Source: Sequoia sempervirens
Taxonomy: Eukaryota > Streptophyta > Pinopsida > Cupressales > Cupressaceae
NCBI GenBank assembly: GCA_007258455.2
Contig: VDFB02187766.1
Coordinates: forward strand, 1 to 64,000
DNA length: 64,000 bases
Direction: 5' to 3'
Below the pieces are notes generated by a model that did no database searches, was not told the origin of the DNA, and worked only from the letters and a program-made list of their open reading frames with translations. A program made the position numbers and the translations under genes. Below, one piece after another: positions 10,501-23,918 of this stretch. Within the stretch, counting starts at the first letter, position 1, and every line of letters begins with the position of its first letter.

Positions 10501-12663
10501 GCTTCCATTTTTTATTGCAAAGGGGTTAAAATGAACTTTAGGCAAATTGACTAGATTTCATTTGAGGTTAACAAATTGAACAAGGAAACTTTCAAATCTC
10601 ATTTTGGTGCTTTAAAATGAATCAAAATCATTTCTTGAAAGGTTAAAATGAACATGTACTACTTTGTTTTTGTGATTTCTTACTTAAACTAACATCATCG
10701 AAAAGGATGTATGCGCTTCTTTTGCGCTTCACAACGATCTTGAGAATCAAAAGGCCTTTTTTGTGTTCTTAGGTTGAGATAAAGTAGTCACCTCCACACT
10801 TCATTTTTGGGTTTAAAACTGAACAAAACACTTTGCGAGTGTGATTAAACTTATTACATGTGTTCTCCCTTTGTTTCTAAACGAATTTTGATCGAACTAT
10901 GAATATGTTTGCTCACTTTTGTCTATCTTAGAGGGCTTTCCTTGGGGAAAAGGTAATCACCCAAAAGAATGACTCAACCGGTAAGACTCTGAACCCGAGA
11001 GTATTTCCAGTTGGGATATAAATGTGGGTACTGGAATAAACACTAGTATAACGTAGTTGCTCTGACGAGAAGGGAAGAAATGGTCTCTCACCATGCTCGG
11101 TCAACTCCTACAAATGGAAAGTCTGAATTAAACCTTTGTTTTAGAATTTCCAAAATCCTTTATCTATTTGTTGGTGCAAGAACGGTCATTCTAAAGCCTC
11201 CCCACACTTTTACGGTGTTTAGTAGAAATGGAAAGCATGTCATGGGAGTTTTATGGGTGTTGATACTTGGCTACCCTGTATAAGTGAGTGTCGTGGAGGG
11301 GAGCCAGTGGGGTCAAGCATCTAACCATTCACTAAAGATAAGCGTAGCTAGACTTGTCCAAGTGGGGACTTAACAAATATTGTCTTTCATATCCATGGGA
11401 TTGTGCTTGTTCTTGGTTACAAAATGCTTTGCTTGTTCAAAAACATTTGGAAACAAACATTTAACATCATCATCAAAATTTCAAACCCTTTAGGAGGCAA
11501 ATACAATTGACCAAATTTTTGTATTATTTCTTACCCTTGGGATTTCATCCTTAGAGGTTTCTAAACACTTGAATTATATCTCAATTTTCTCACTAAAGCT
11601 AACAATAGGTAACCCTTTCCTCAATTTCATCAAAGTTTTGCATAATACACCTTGTGAAATGATGAGAAGTTGAGACATTGGACATCTAGTTTGAAAACCT
11701 ACTCAAGAATTGTTTGTGGTAAAACAAATTCATTAAGAAAAGACTAAAGACAATTGGACCCCACACATGTGTCTCTAATGATTTCATGCAAGATCAAGAT
11801 CAGGAAACCAAAGGTAAAAGCCCTTAGTCTGAAAGCCCATCAAAAGCGTCTCTCAACACTATACGAATTTAGATGAAGACTGCTTTTAACTTTTACAGAA
11901 AGGCTTCAAGAAACAATCCTGGTTTGTACTCATTCTATTACTGTCAAAACCCAAATTTTTTAGAGAGTTTGAACATCTTGTTTAGAGAAAATCTTGTTCG
12001 TCAAAACCAAGGTCTAAGTAAACAAGTGTCTTTTTAGGTACATCCTAGGATCAAAATCAAACTTCATCCATCCTTGAACACAAAAAAACCAAATATCATC
12101 TCATTGACAACTCTTCAAAAATCTTGGAAAAATTCTTTATGTTAAACTTTGGGAAAATCATTTGAAATCAATCCAAAATCACCTTGTTTGATTGAATGTG
12201 TGTAGATAAATCCTTCTTCGCATATTTGATCAAATTATCAAAACTTGTGAAAAAATTCATCCCTTGATAAAATCCAACATCTTGGGATTTAAGAGTTCAT
12301 TATCAATATTACCTTGTTTGGATATGAGTGTTTAGATGAATCCTTCTTCTCACACCTAGAAAAATTATCATCTTGTGAATGATTTAACTCTAGGACAACA
12401 TCCAACATCTTAGATTTTATAAGTCCACCAAAATCCAAATACGAAACAAATCAATCCTAAATCAAGTCCTAAAGTTTAACATACCCCTTCAAGATTTTCT
12501 CAAGAGTTACAATCATCCATCAAAAATCCATCTTACATCCATATTATTACCATTCTTTAATCCTTAAATCATCCTAAAATTTCTCTTTTGTACCTAAAGA
12601 TTAGATTAATCCAAAGAATTATAGAATTCACTTTCCACATTCTTGAAGATTGATCCCTATTTT
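7559..12663 (+). other. Long non-coding leader of the 18.8-kb element
   Basis: 5.1 kb without a credible coding frame; frames at 7654, 8729 and 10046 are short and do not resemble known proteins. A long leader before gag is usual in large Tat/Ogre-type elements. A three-unit tandem repeat is at 9730-10050. A decayed insertion inside this stretch could have escaped notice. Confidence 0.6.
9730..10050. repeat. Three tandem units of about 106 bp
   Basis: CACATCATTTT followed by AATTA or GATTA recurs at 9758, 9865 and 9970. Each copy is followed by TAGTCAACATTTGAG and ATTCTTTATGG, giving periods of 107 and 105 bp. Confidence 0.8.
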
Positions 12664-15528
12664 ATGGTGCAAACTAGATCGCGACACAAGAGGAACATGG
12701 AAGCCAACAAAGAAACATCTACTTCGAGTACTTGAGTCAAACCGCTCCTGAAATGAATCCCATTGGGTCTAGTAGTCTCATAGTTAACCTTCCTCTATTT
12801 TTGCAAGACCATCAACAGGGAAGGTATCCAAATGGAGGATCTCACCAATAATCCCTTTAGAATGTCACATGAGGAAATCACTAAAATAATCCAAAATCCA
12901 GACAATCATAAGATTATCAACATCACGATGAGAATCAATCCCTCACTATATATGCTCGAATTAGCAAAGCAAGGAGCTAAACTCCCCTTCGATTTCGATG
13001 TGAGCACTATTATGGAACCATATTTTGGAGTCATGCCTCTATTCTCATCTACCATCACCATTTCATCTACCCCCTCACTTCAAAGAATCACTCAAAACAT
13101 CCCATAAATCACATCATCCATTGCTCCAATGCAGCCCATTGTGAACAAAGGAAGTGAATTTCTTAATGCATTTCAAACACATCCTCTCGTAAACAATCAT
13201 GAATTGGATGCAAATACCATATTGGGAAAAACCATACCATTGCATACTTTTCATGACCCAAATGATCCGTCATCATCATCATTCCGTGCAACACCCCAAA
13301 CTTCTCTCCCCATAACTTTGCAAGGAGAGGGTGACATGTTCAGACTAGGGGGCATCTTCGACACTATGACATTTCCTCAAGAGATCACATCTCTCACATT
13401 TCCACCACTTCCACCATTACCGCCATCATCCACACTAGTCCTTGGCTTAAGGCTTCCACCTTTACCAAATATCAATCAAACCAGCATCTCCAACATTAAT
13501 CAAAACATCATGACAAACTTTCAAAACTTTTCATCAACATCACAACAATAGATGACAACTACACAAGCAATCACGACATCATCAACCACCCCCCTAACAT
13601 CTCAAGGCATGGTCTCTCAAGGACCAACCACATCAATCATACCATCCACCAATCAAATCCCAATCACCAACATGACGATGCCTCTCACCACCACAATGAG
13701 TACCATTCTAAATCCACCTCCACCTCCACCACCACCAAGCTCCGATATATCAATCCAATATAGTATGGTGTTGCAAGCCACTCAACAAGCCACTTATCAA
13801 AAGGCATTCCTGCAAGTACAAAAACAACAAGCCACACAATTAGCTACTCATCAAGTTGCGTAATTAGTCGCTCACCAAGCCACTCAAGTGGTGCAAGATG
13901 CTCAAGCTACCCAAATCGCACAACAACCACAATAGGATACACAAGCCCAAGGCTTATTACAGCAACAACAACAAGCCACTCAAGCAGCTCAAGCTACACA
14001 AGCACAAGCTCAAGTTGCACAAGCTGAACAAGCTCAAGCACAAGCTCAGGCCTAAGCTCGAACACACACTCAAGCCAAAGCCCAATATCAAGCACAACAA
14101 GCATAAGAACAAGTGTAGTATCTTGCATAATAACATGCAGCACAACAAAAATCATGTCATCAAATGCTAAAGCCATATCAAGAACAACAAGAAGTAGCTC
14201 AATTAACAGCTCAACAAAAAAGCACAACAAGCTTAGCACAAGGCACTAATAGCACAACTGCAATAGGAACAATAACAAGTGTTGTTGCAAGCATACTTGG
14301 CTCAACAAAATATGCAAACATCATCCAATCCACCCATCCCACCAATGAATGAACCACCTGATAACACTTTCATCCCACCCCCTAATCTACAAAATGATGT
14401 GACAACACAAATCAGGTTGCTCTTGCAACAAGTGCTTGATCTTCAATCAAGGTGAACCATGAAAACACCTAACAACTTGTGCCCTTACCCATTCAACATA
14501 ACCCTTATAATGAAACCATTCCCAAAGGGATTTGAGATCCCCAAATTTGATAAGTACCGTGGGATGGGAAACCCTAAAGATCATATCAAGAAATTCTAGG
14601 TTCATTGCATGGAAGTCGTGTATGACAATACCTATTTGATGCGGCTATTTCCAAGGAGTTTGGCTGGCCACACCATGGAATGGTTCTCTCGTCTACCTAT
14701 ATGAATCAAGAAATTCCAATAAATCATAGAAACATTCATCAAAAACTACGCATGCAATATTTCCATGGATGTCAGTCTAAAGGAACTCTTAGCTCTAGAA
14801 CAAGGTAAGAATGAATAATTTGCTTCATTCCTACAACGATGGCAATCCAAGGCCAATCGGAGAAAATGGGTCATGCCTAAGGAACAACAAGTGTGCACTA
14901 TCATATCCAGCCTTAACAGCCTCTTGGCATTCCATCTCAAGGTCCAAGGGATTACCACGTATGACTAGTTGATTTCCAAGGCGCTCAACATCAAATGAGC
15001 TCTTATGACACAACTGAGAGGATTAACTCCATATCCTAAACAATAGAATAATCACCCATCCACCAATTACAATAACAAACCTTGCACATGGGCAAGAAAC
15101 AAAAATATTACGAATGATGGTGTCATCGATTCCAAAGTTGTTATCAATGCCTCTCAGCAAAACACACCTACACCACAACAACAAAACCAAATCCATCATG
15201 CAAACACAACACGTCAAACAAACAATCAAGTGATCAATAATGTCAATGATCAAAGGGGACCGCCTCAACAAAACAACAATTCCATTAAGTGAAATTACAC
15301 CGCTCTTGGGGAACCACTCGAAGTCATCATGAAGAAATTGATAAACAAAAACCTCATTAATATTCCCACCTACAAGAACTACCAAGAACCAGTCGTTAAA
15401 CCTCCTTGGTATAACAAAAATCAGCTCTACAAATTCCACAAAATTAAAGGGCACACTACAAAAAATAGCATGAGGTTAAAGAACATAGTCCAAGATCTCA
15501 TTGATCAAAGGATCATAAATGTGGAATA
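12664..15528 (+). pseudogene. Decayed gag of the 18.8-kb element
   Basis: The likely start is the ATG at 12664 (MVQTRSRHKRN), but the frame breaks within 25 codons and resumes in other frames, for example at 12832, 13129 and 13552. The middle (13750-14330) is a Gln/Ala-rich tract full of QATQ-type repeats. The region 14520-15060 resembles a capsid (a hydrophobic core near LFPRSLAGHTMEWFSRLP). At 15410-15480 a degenerate zinc knuckle (KFHKIKGHTTKNSMRLK) keeps the GH pair but has lost its cysteines. Many stops are TAG where CAG is expected in Gln-rich context. Capsid assembly and RNA packaging are the family role; this copy cannot supply them. Confidence 0.75.
13750..14330 (+). repeat. CAA/CAG-rich Gln-Ala low-complexity tract in gag
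   Basis: Dense CAA, CAAGC and ACTCAA repeats encode Gln/Ala/Thr-rich sequence in one frame, with stops scattered through it. Reverse-frame calls here (13957-14239) are shadows of the same repeat. Confidence 0.75.
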
Positions 15529-15568
15529 GCCAACAGGAAACCAAAACCTCAAAATATACACGAATCTG

Positions 15569-16672
15569 ATGCCTAATCATAACAATAAAGGGAATAATAA
15601 CACTGATAAGGGGAAAGCCACCTTCAAAAATGTGAATCATGTGTATGAAAATGTCGTCACCTCCTTAGATGAATACGACATAGTAATCACTATCAAAGGA
15701 GCTCAAGTTGATTGTGGAGTCACCACAAGAGGTAGAAAAGTTACCATCATAGGATCATTCCAACCAAACAGAACTTTCATGTCCAATTCAAGATCTGTTC
15801 CCAATGGCTACAATGTCCTTGATCTGTTAAGAACACCAGCACAAATCTCCATCATGGAGTTATTAAAAATCTCATCCACCCATAAGAAAATCCTTGATGA
15901 AGCATTGGATTCATCCACCGTCCCCACAAATCTTGATGCAGAACAATTCCAAGCTATGGTCGGAAACATCATCACTCCAAACCTCCTTACTTTCTCTGAT
16001 CAGGACTTTCCCACTCAACCATCTCATAACTATGCACTCCATTTAGAGGTCCTATTGTGGAAAAGTAAATTCAAGCGAGTCTTGGTGGATGGATGTGGAG
16101 GCTTGAATATTTTTTCCCTCAAGCTCATTAAGTAGTTAAAAATATCAGAGGATTCCATCAACAAAGGAAAAGGTATCACAATTAGAGCATATGATGATCA
16201 GGAAAGAATGTCCCAAGGCACAATAAAAATCCTTATTCAAGTAGGGCCAACCATCATGGAAACCACCTGTCATGTCCTAGACCTTGACTTACCTTATAAC
16301 ATTCTCCTAGGATGTCCATGGATCCATGCAATGCAAGTGGTAGCATTAAATTTCCATCAATATGTCAAATTCACATATGAAGGACAAGAGGTCACCATCC
16401 ATGGAGATCCCAAACCATTCTCCTATTGCAAGAACCTTGAGGAAAAATACTACAAAATCCCTCAAGTCCCTAAAAATGATGAAGGCCCATCAACATCGTA
16501 CATTGATCCAGCCACTCTCACTTTGACTTTTGTGAAAGAGACACCCACCACTCCTGCCATTCCCACCATCTCTGATATCAAAGTCATCATCCAAGATAAT
16601 GATTGTGAAAGCTACATGATTCCCAAAAATGCTTTTCTGGTAGGAGAGTTACCACAATCTCCTAGATCATGA
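15569..16672 (+). pseudogene. Retroelement aspartic protease region
   Basis: Two open pieces (15569-16135 and 16208-16672) in different frames. The first ends with RVLVDGCGGLNIFSLKLIK, aligned with the D-G-G/A active-site loop of Tat-type proteases. The second has PYNILLGCPWIHAMQVV, matching the conserved [L/I]LGRPW segment downstream of the active site. A frame change lies between the two at about 16136-16207. The enzyme would process Gag-Pol; the Gly-to-Cys change and the frame break make activity unlikely. Confidence 0.75.
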
Positions 16673-17698
16673 GGACGTCTGCAATCAATTAAAGCCTCCA
16701 CATCTCAAACATCCCCTGAAGAATATCCCAAATTCATAAGTTGGGGAGATCTCAGTTAAGAAGTCATAGAGGAGGACCCATCTCATCTCCTATACCAAGA
16801 TATTAGAGTATTAGCCAATCTACCAATGGATGACAGAAGCAAAGGTTTGCAAATGATGCTCGCAATGGGCTATGATAGAAAATAGAGACTTGGATAAAAT
16901 GAAAATGGGCTTATAATACCTATCATTCCAGAGATGCGAATGATAAATCTTGGCCTTAGATGTACCCCTCTGAGTATAACCATATGTTGCTAAAGTCCTC
17001 TAGTTAGAAAAGTCAATAATCCTCCTCAGCAATCCACAGCCGAACTTCACTTACCCATATCTATAGGTCGAGTCTTAGATAACTTCACATTTGGCATAAC
17101 TGATGTTTGTAGTAGTAGTGATGAGGAGGATCCCATAACCAACCTACCTAGGCTCTTTGAGGATACCACTCTATTCATGATTAGAACCTTATCCTTTGAG
17201 TCAGACCATCAAAATCATGAAATCCACCTGGTTTACCCCCAACTTATCGATTATGACAAATGAGGACCACCAGTTCTTGAAACATTCAAAAATCATGAGG
17301 TGCTCTCAGAATTCATGGGACTATGGGATAAAATTCCATGTGGGGATCACAAATCAGGATTCATCATTGAGCTAGATACATAGGCCTATTATGGGGAAAT
17401 GATTGAATCCCTCAGTCGCAAAAGTGAGAAATTAAGAATAATATCTAAGTCCTTGAGTGAAAACCACACCATGGCACTCTCTAACATGAAAAAAGTAAAA
17501 AGAAAGGATGCATCCAATGGTGAAAACCTCTCTGAGGCACCTGAGGATTGGGGATTCAATCTTCCTTTCAGAGCTCTTCATCAGGAAAAATCGGCAGTCC
17601 TAGTAGAAAAGTGCAATCTAGTTAATCTAGGAATAGAGGAGACCCTGCACATCACATTCTATGCAGAATCACTACTATAAGAGGGAAAAGAACTCCTA
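16673..17698 (+). other. Protease-to-RT spacer of the 18.8-kb element
   Basis: About 1 kb with short open pieces, the longest at 17399-17680 (93 residues, no recognised domain) and many TAG/TGA codons. Its position matches the long spacer before RT seen in Tat-type polyproteins. Confidence 0.5.
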
Positions 17699-17749
17699 GC
17701 AGCCTTCCTAAGAGAAAGACAAGTTAATTTTGCATGGAGCTATGTAGAC

Positions 17750-19144
17750 ATGCTAGGGCTCGATCCAGAAAATTTTATAGTTCATCACCTAGCAGTATAC
17801 TCTGAAGAAAAACCCGTTAGACAAAAGCTCAGGAAAATGCACCCTCAGATCGCCCTGCTAGTCAAAATGGAACTAAAGAATCTATTGGATGTAGGATTCA
17901 TTTGACCAATAGATTATCCATAATGGGTGTCAAACCTGGTGCCTATCTCAAAACCCAATGGGGGCATCAGAATCTGCACAGATTTTAGAGACTTGAACAA
18001 GGCATGTCCAAAAGATGATTTCCTGTAGCCCAACATTGACATGATTGTAGACATGACGACGAGACATGAAATGCTTTCCTTGATGGATGGTTTCTCGAGA
18101 TATAACCAGATAATGATTGCTAAAGAAGACCAACACAAAATGGCCTTCACTTGTCCATGGGGAACTTACTACTGGAATATGATGTCATTCAGCTTGAAGA
18201 ATGTAGGAGCAACATACCAAAGAGCCATGAGCTTAATCTTCCATGACATGATCCATAAAACTATTGAAGATTATGTTGATGACATACTAGAAAAATCCAG
18301 AAAGAGGAAGGATCACATGATAGCAACCCTAAGTACCATTTTTGACAGGTTGGAAGAATACAAGGTCAGATTAAACCCAAAGAAGTGCATCTTCGGCGCA
18401 CAATTAGGAAATTTTCTAGGATACATAGTGTTAATGAGAGGTATCGAGGTAGATCCAACAAAGGTAAAAGAAATCCTTGAAATGGAGGCACCCATAACAT
18501 CGAAACAATTGATAGGTCTTCAAGGTAGGCTTCAGTCCATCCGAAGGTTCATAACACAGCTGGCAGATAAACAAAATCCATACTCTCACCTACTTCACAA
18601 GGGAGTAGCGTACAAATGGGATAAAAAGTGTGAAGAAGCCTTTAATAAGATCAAAGAATATCTACTTACATCACCAGTCCTAATGCCACCAATCCCAAGA
18701 AAGCCATTTATTCTCTACTTCTTGACAACATCCCTTGGAGCTCTTCTAGCTCAGCATGATGAAAATGGGACAGAAAGGGCCATCTATTATATTAGTAGAA
18801 CAATGGGTGGGCATGAGTTAAATTACTCATTCATTGAGAAAGCATGTTTAGCAGTAGTGTTTGCTTCACAGAAATTCAGACATTACATGTTGGTGCACAA
18901 AGTCAAACTCATTACCAAAATTGACCCTCTCAAGTACTTAATATTAAAAGCAATGCTGACTGGAAAATTGGCTAAATGGGTAATGATACTATCAGAGTAT
19001 GACATTGAATATGTGGAACGAAAAGCAATCAAAGGCCAAGTCATCGCAGATCAACTTGTAGAAGCACCAATCTATTTAGAGAATCTTCTCATCTCAGAGT
19101 TTCTAGACAAATCCATCTTCAATCTCAACATAGCTGACCACTAG
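17750..19144 (+). pseudogene. Reverse transcriptase plus first RNase H
   Basis: The RT begins near 17780 in a frame with stops (KPVRQKLRKMHP, then PNGGIRICTDFRDLNKACPK). From 18041 it stays open for 367 codons. The catalytic pair is present as DYVDDIL near 18270, with the fingers/palm segment LMDGFSRYNQI upstream. The RT connection contains GRLQSIRRFITQ. Ty3-type RNase H follows from about 18612 (KWDKKCEEAFNKIK, later RAIYYISRTMGG and LNYSFIEKACLAVVFA). These domains copy element RNA into DNA. The open 18041-19144 block is the best preserved coding part of the element, but upstream stops mean no intact Pol. Confidence 0.85.
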
Positions 19145-19570
19145 AAACTTTACTTTGATGGCTCATACATGCAACATGGATCAGGAGTCAGTGTCTTCTT
19201 TATCACCCCATAGGGGGACTGCATACCTAGATCATATAAATTGGCATTCCCCTGCACCAACAACATTCTAGAATATGAGGCTTTAACCATAGGTCTCAAA
19301 ATAGCAGTGTAGTGGCACATCATGGCCCTCAGAGTATATGGAGACTCCTATCTGATAATAAACCAAGTGAATGGTGAGTACCAAACTAAGGATGATAAGC
19401 TCACTCCATATAAGAAACTGGTAGAAACTCTCAAGGAATCCTTTATTGAGATCACATTTGAGTAGATACCCAGAGCCAACAACAGAGTAGTAGACGCCAT
19501 GGTAACGATTGGATCCCTACTAGACATCCCTCACAATGTCCCAAAATATGAATTCTTGGTAGAGTAGCTT
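19144..19570 (+). pseudogene. Second RNase H domain (archaeal-type, aRNH)
   Basis: Translation gives LYFDGSYMQHGSGVSV, NNILEYEALTIGLKIAV, VYGDSYLIINQVNGEY and PRANNRVVDAM, with TAG and TGA interruptions. These match the D...E...D...N/D pattern of a second RNase H domain, known downstream of the first in the Tat lineage of plant Ty3/gypsy elements. Its presence is the main reason for the lineage call. Confidence 0.7.
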
Positions 19571-19799
19571 CTCATTCCAACATTCCAGGTACCATAATTA
19601 GAATTTGTGTGTGAAATCATTGGTCCTGATGATCCCTGGTACCATGACATTTATACCTACCTGTGAATAGGTGTCATACATGTTGACTTACCCTCAACCT
19701 TAAAATGAACCTTTTTCAAAAAGGCATCCCAATTCGTCAACCTAGGAGATACCTTGTATCGTAGGAGCATAGAAGGAACCTTATTACATTGTTTAAACG

Positions 19800-20763
19800 C
19801 TAAGGAGGCATTGACCACTTTAACTGAAGTGCATAAAGGCATCTATGGTTCACACTCTAGTGGAATGACCCTACCCAAGAATTTTTTGAGGATGGGGTAT
19901 TATTAGCCTACAATGGAAAGAGAAGCACACAACTATGTTAGAAGTTGTCTACAATTCCAATAGCATGGGAACCTCATCCATGCTCTAGCTCAAGAACTTC
20001 ATCCCATCATCACACCATGGCCCTTTTCATAGTGGGGACTCGATCTCATTGGAAAAATCACTCTCACTTCATCTAATGGCCACAAGTTCATCATAACCGC
20101 CACTGAGTACTTTACTAAGTGGGTGGAAGCCATACCCATGACATATATAACTAGGAAACATATATAAAAGTTCATTTTGAACTATCTTAGATAATGGGAC
20201 ACCATTTAAGAATCAGGATGTCTACCACTTGTGTGAAAAATTCAAAATCCAACATCGCTTCTCTACCCCATACTATCCCTAAGGGAATGGCCAAGAAGAA
20301 GCCACAAATAAAACCATTTCAAATATCCTCAAGAAAATAGTCAATGACATAGGTCATGATTGGCATCTGTAGCTCAATCCCACCCTCTGGGCCTACCAAA
20401 CTAGTACTCCCCATTAAGATTGAGCTCCTATCACTAAGAATATCACTATAAAACCTCATCACGGATAAAGAGTACCAGGTATCAAGATTGAATGAGCTGG
20501 AGCTACTGGATGAGCAGTGCATAGATGCTTTAAATCATTTGCAAGTCTATCAGAACAGACTCAAGAGGAGCTATAATAAGAAAATCAGGACTTTCCAAGT
20601 CAGAGAACTGATACTAAAAGAGAATCAGAAGAACATCCCAAATCCAAAAACTAAGGAAAATTTGAACCTAATTGGTTGGGACCATTTTTTATCACAACAA
20701 GTTATAAGTCAAGGGCATATCATTTATCAACACCTAAAGGGGAACCTCTGCAAGAATCCATGA
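19800..20763 (+). pseudogene. Integrase of the 18.8-kb element
   Basis: An N-terminal zinc-binding remnant (EVHKGIYGSHSSG ... VRSCLQFQ, second Cys lost) precedes a core with GLDLIGKI, TEYFTKWVEAIP and FSTPYYPKGNGQ. Several TAG codons break it. The C-terminal part is open at 20488-20763 (LNELELLDEQCIDALNHLQ). The enzyme would insert the cDNA into chromosomes; this copy is inactive. Confidence 0.75.
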
Positions 20764-22908
20764 ACAACTCTCATCTCAAAAACAATTATGCCTAATCTTT
20801 CAAGGTATAGAACCAAAATTAGAAAAATGTTTTGAAAAAATGGTTACTTTGGTGAAAACCTGGAAAACAGGCCTCTTGGTGACAACAACAAAAAGAAAAA
20901 AAATAGAAAAAAAAATAGAAAAATGATCAAAAACAGTAAAGAGAAAATCATCCTCCTGTGAAAACTACTTGGTGGCACTTTGGACAAGTACCTTGGTGAA
21001 AAAAACCTGGAAAACAAACACCTTGTGTAAATAAGCACTTTCCATCCACTAGGATCTTCACGGCTTGTTTTTCTATCATCCATCATCCATTGCGATTCGG
21101 ATCTCCATCCATCACTCATCCACGCATCTGCACCATAGCTTGGTCTTGTGTTCATATCATATCCCTCCTAGTACTTCAGCCCATCCTCAAGGTCAGTTTG
21201 TCCCTTTATCTGAGTGTTCTGCATTTGGAGGCATGTTCAGATCAGATCCATGTATATTATTGAAGTCCTAAAATCATAAAAATCCAAAACATTAGAAAAT
21301 CAAAAAATACAAAAACATCAAAAATTAGAAAATCCAAAAACATTCAAAACATATCAAAATCCAAAAATAGGTCAAAAAGTCAAAAACAAAGTCATCTAGT
21401 CGAACTACAGGTCTCTGAGTCTTGAACGTAGGCAAGGTTGATCTTTGATCCTCCCCTGAGACACTTAATTTAGTCCTTTAGGAGTCCGTCATAATAAAAT
21501 GGCATTTCATCATGTATATCTTCATCTATAAATCAGTCAAGTCATCAGTCAAACTATGTGATCTCTACGTGTATAACGTAGGCAAGGCTAATCTGTTGAT
21601 CAACCCCCGAGACCCCTAGGAGAGGTCCTTAGTTTAGTCTCTTGGTAAAAATCTCAGAAAACCACAAAAACATTGGAAAATCAAAAATCAAAATATTTGC
21701 AAAATCTCAAAAATACCAAAAACAACCTCAAAACATTGCAAAACTCCAAAAAAAATCCATCTGTCTCATCTCGCTTACACCCACAATAACATCACTCATA
21801 ATAAATGATCGCCATCCTCAACCTTTGGTAAAACAGTTAGAAACAAGTCTAGCGGGTGAAAAGTCAAACTCAAAATATCAAGTCTCGGGTCTAAGTCAAT
21901 ACGCAAACAAGTTGGTCAACTCTTTGTGTCAATAGCCTATCATCCAATCAGTCCCATTTCAATAATTTGATAACATTATGTCCTAGGATGTATCCTTCCT
22001 ACAATGGGCATTATTTATCAGAAAGAGCACTTTGGATAAACAAAATGGTGTGCCACCATCCACTAACATGTCCTAGGATGCATCCTTCTTACAATGGGCA
22101 TTATCTTTTGGCAATAGTTTCGGTTCTTATCCTTTTAAAAAAAAAACACACATTCACTTTAGGTTAGTGGTATTGAAGAACATCAACTTGTTTTTGTACT
22201 TTATCTTTGTCTTTTGACTTATCTCTTTGCGCTCATTCCAATAACCTCTCGATGATGTCCAAACAAATGGATTTAGAGAGATAGGAATGGGGAAACGATC
22301 ACTATCTTTTGTTTGCTATGCTTGTTGGACATTCTTGTAAAATAACTTGGCAAATACTTGCTTTGTTAGATATGTATGGAGGGTTTTTTGGACAACTTTT
22401 TGACTATTGCATTGATAGGTTATACCTTTCCATGTTTTGGTCCGAGATGTTTGAAACTTCTAAAGTGTATACTAGCAAGGTTTTCGTATGATAGGTGTGA
22501 ACAAGAATTATCCTATCTATTTTTTGAGTCAAGGTCCATCACACTAAGTACAACGCCATCCTGGTTCTTTATACCTCGATGCATCGTGCTTATGCGTTTT
22601 ATCAAACATAAGGTAAGTGGCCCTTTTAAAATCCCAATTCTTGATAAGAAAATCATCCATTTCTCATCATCTAGATCATAAAGTTGGCTTGTTGGATCCT
22701 CTTGTCATCATCTCATTTCTCATTTCTTCTTTTCCAGACTAACATCATTTCATGATCAGTCAATCATCATCACTAGTGCATCTATCCTGCATCCACAAAC
22801 CATCAACATTTTGCAAATCATCTCACATGCATCATAATATAGATCTATTAGTCTAAGCATCTCATAAAATCATACATTTGCATAAAACATTTATTGCCTA
22901 ATCATAGC
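20764..22908 (+). other. 3' non-coding region of the 18.8-kb element
   Basis: No coding. A repeated module (CCTTGGTGAAAA then CCTGGAAAACA) occurs near 20850-20890 and 20990-21020. A second pair with GTAGGCAAGGTTGATC / GTAGGCAAGGCTAATC lies near 21430 and 21570, and a third pair with ATGTCCTAGGATG near 21977 and 22069. Short degenerate AAAATC-rich runs fill 21290-21380 and 21640-21760. Confidence 0.55.
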
Positions 22909-23918
22909 TGTAGACACGTCAAATTGACATAATGCATTCAACTAGGTCATATTCATCCATTCGGCAAATAAATCAAGTTTATTTATCAATCTCTTAAAGT
23001 CATTAGTTTAAATCAAATAAATCAACTTGATCCCATCACCCTCATTTTAATTAAATAAATCAAACCTTTTATTTAATTAAATCCAAATCATTTTCCATCC
23101 TTTTCTAATTCAAATAAATCAAATATCAAAGTCCTAAAAGTCAAATTCATCCTAATCATTATCCTAGCTAATTAATCTTGATCTAATGCTAATCTCACCC
23201 ACTTGCATTCTCTAGATTTGGCCACTTGCACATGAAATTGCATTTAATTGATTTATCAAAATCTTTATTTTCAACTTGGCATAAAGGGAGAATATTCTCC
23301 AAGTTTGAATCTCCCCCCAAGTGGACATGGACACCCAACAGAGCATTTATGAGGCCTTACATGTCTCTTACATGTCACCCTTCCAAGGTCAAACTCAGCA
23401 TTTATTGCAAAATTTGAATTCAAATTTTCCCTCTCATGGGCACTCTTCCCAAATCTTGTACATTCATTGGCCTATCACATGATGACAAGTGTCCTTATTT
23501 CATTGGTCCAATCTTAGTCCCACATTGGTCTCTCTTCAACACTTAGCATTTTGAAAATATTTAAATGAGAAGCTTCATCCTCAAGCAAATCCTCCACAAT
23601 CTTTATGCAAAGTCATTCTCTTCACATGGAGAACTGATTTTTTTCATCATCACTCACCATCTTCATAGCATTTTCATCTTAAGCTTTGATCAAGGATTGG
23701 GAAAGGGTCACTAGCACATGTGACACCAATCCACTATGGGATAGAATTTGACTCTTGTTTTTCTCATGCTTTCACTTAGCTTATGTTGATAACTTACTTT
23801 GTTTGCATAGATAACATGAGCAATTATTTCATAGGGATTCTATATCTGATTTGCTTGATTTAACTAACAATACTCATGCTTGTTTGTTTTTGAGAAAAAT
23901 TCAGATTTAGGGTCCATA
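22909..23918 (+). mobile_element. Solo LTR of family 1, nested
   Basis: It starts TGTAGACACGTC and ends TCCATA, probably CA decayed to TA. It is flanked by the 5-bp duplication ATAGC (22904-22908 and 23919-23923). It is clearly related to the LTRs at 6492 and 24251, including the three AT-rich inverted repeats. No internal region accompanies it, so LTR-LTR recombination is inferred. Confidence 0.8.

Noticed and set aside
13957..14239. Reverse-strand Leu/Cys-rich frames
   Set aside because: Antisense of the Gln/Ala-rich gag tract.
22909..23918. Considered as 3' LTR of the 18.8-kb element
   Set aside because: The LTR at 24251 has the polypurine tract and the matching GAAAG duplication; 22909 has its own ATAGC duplication.
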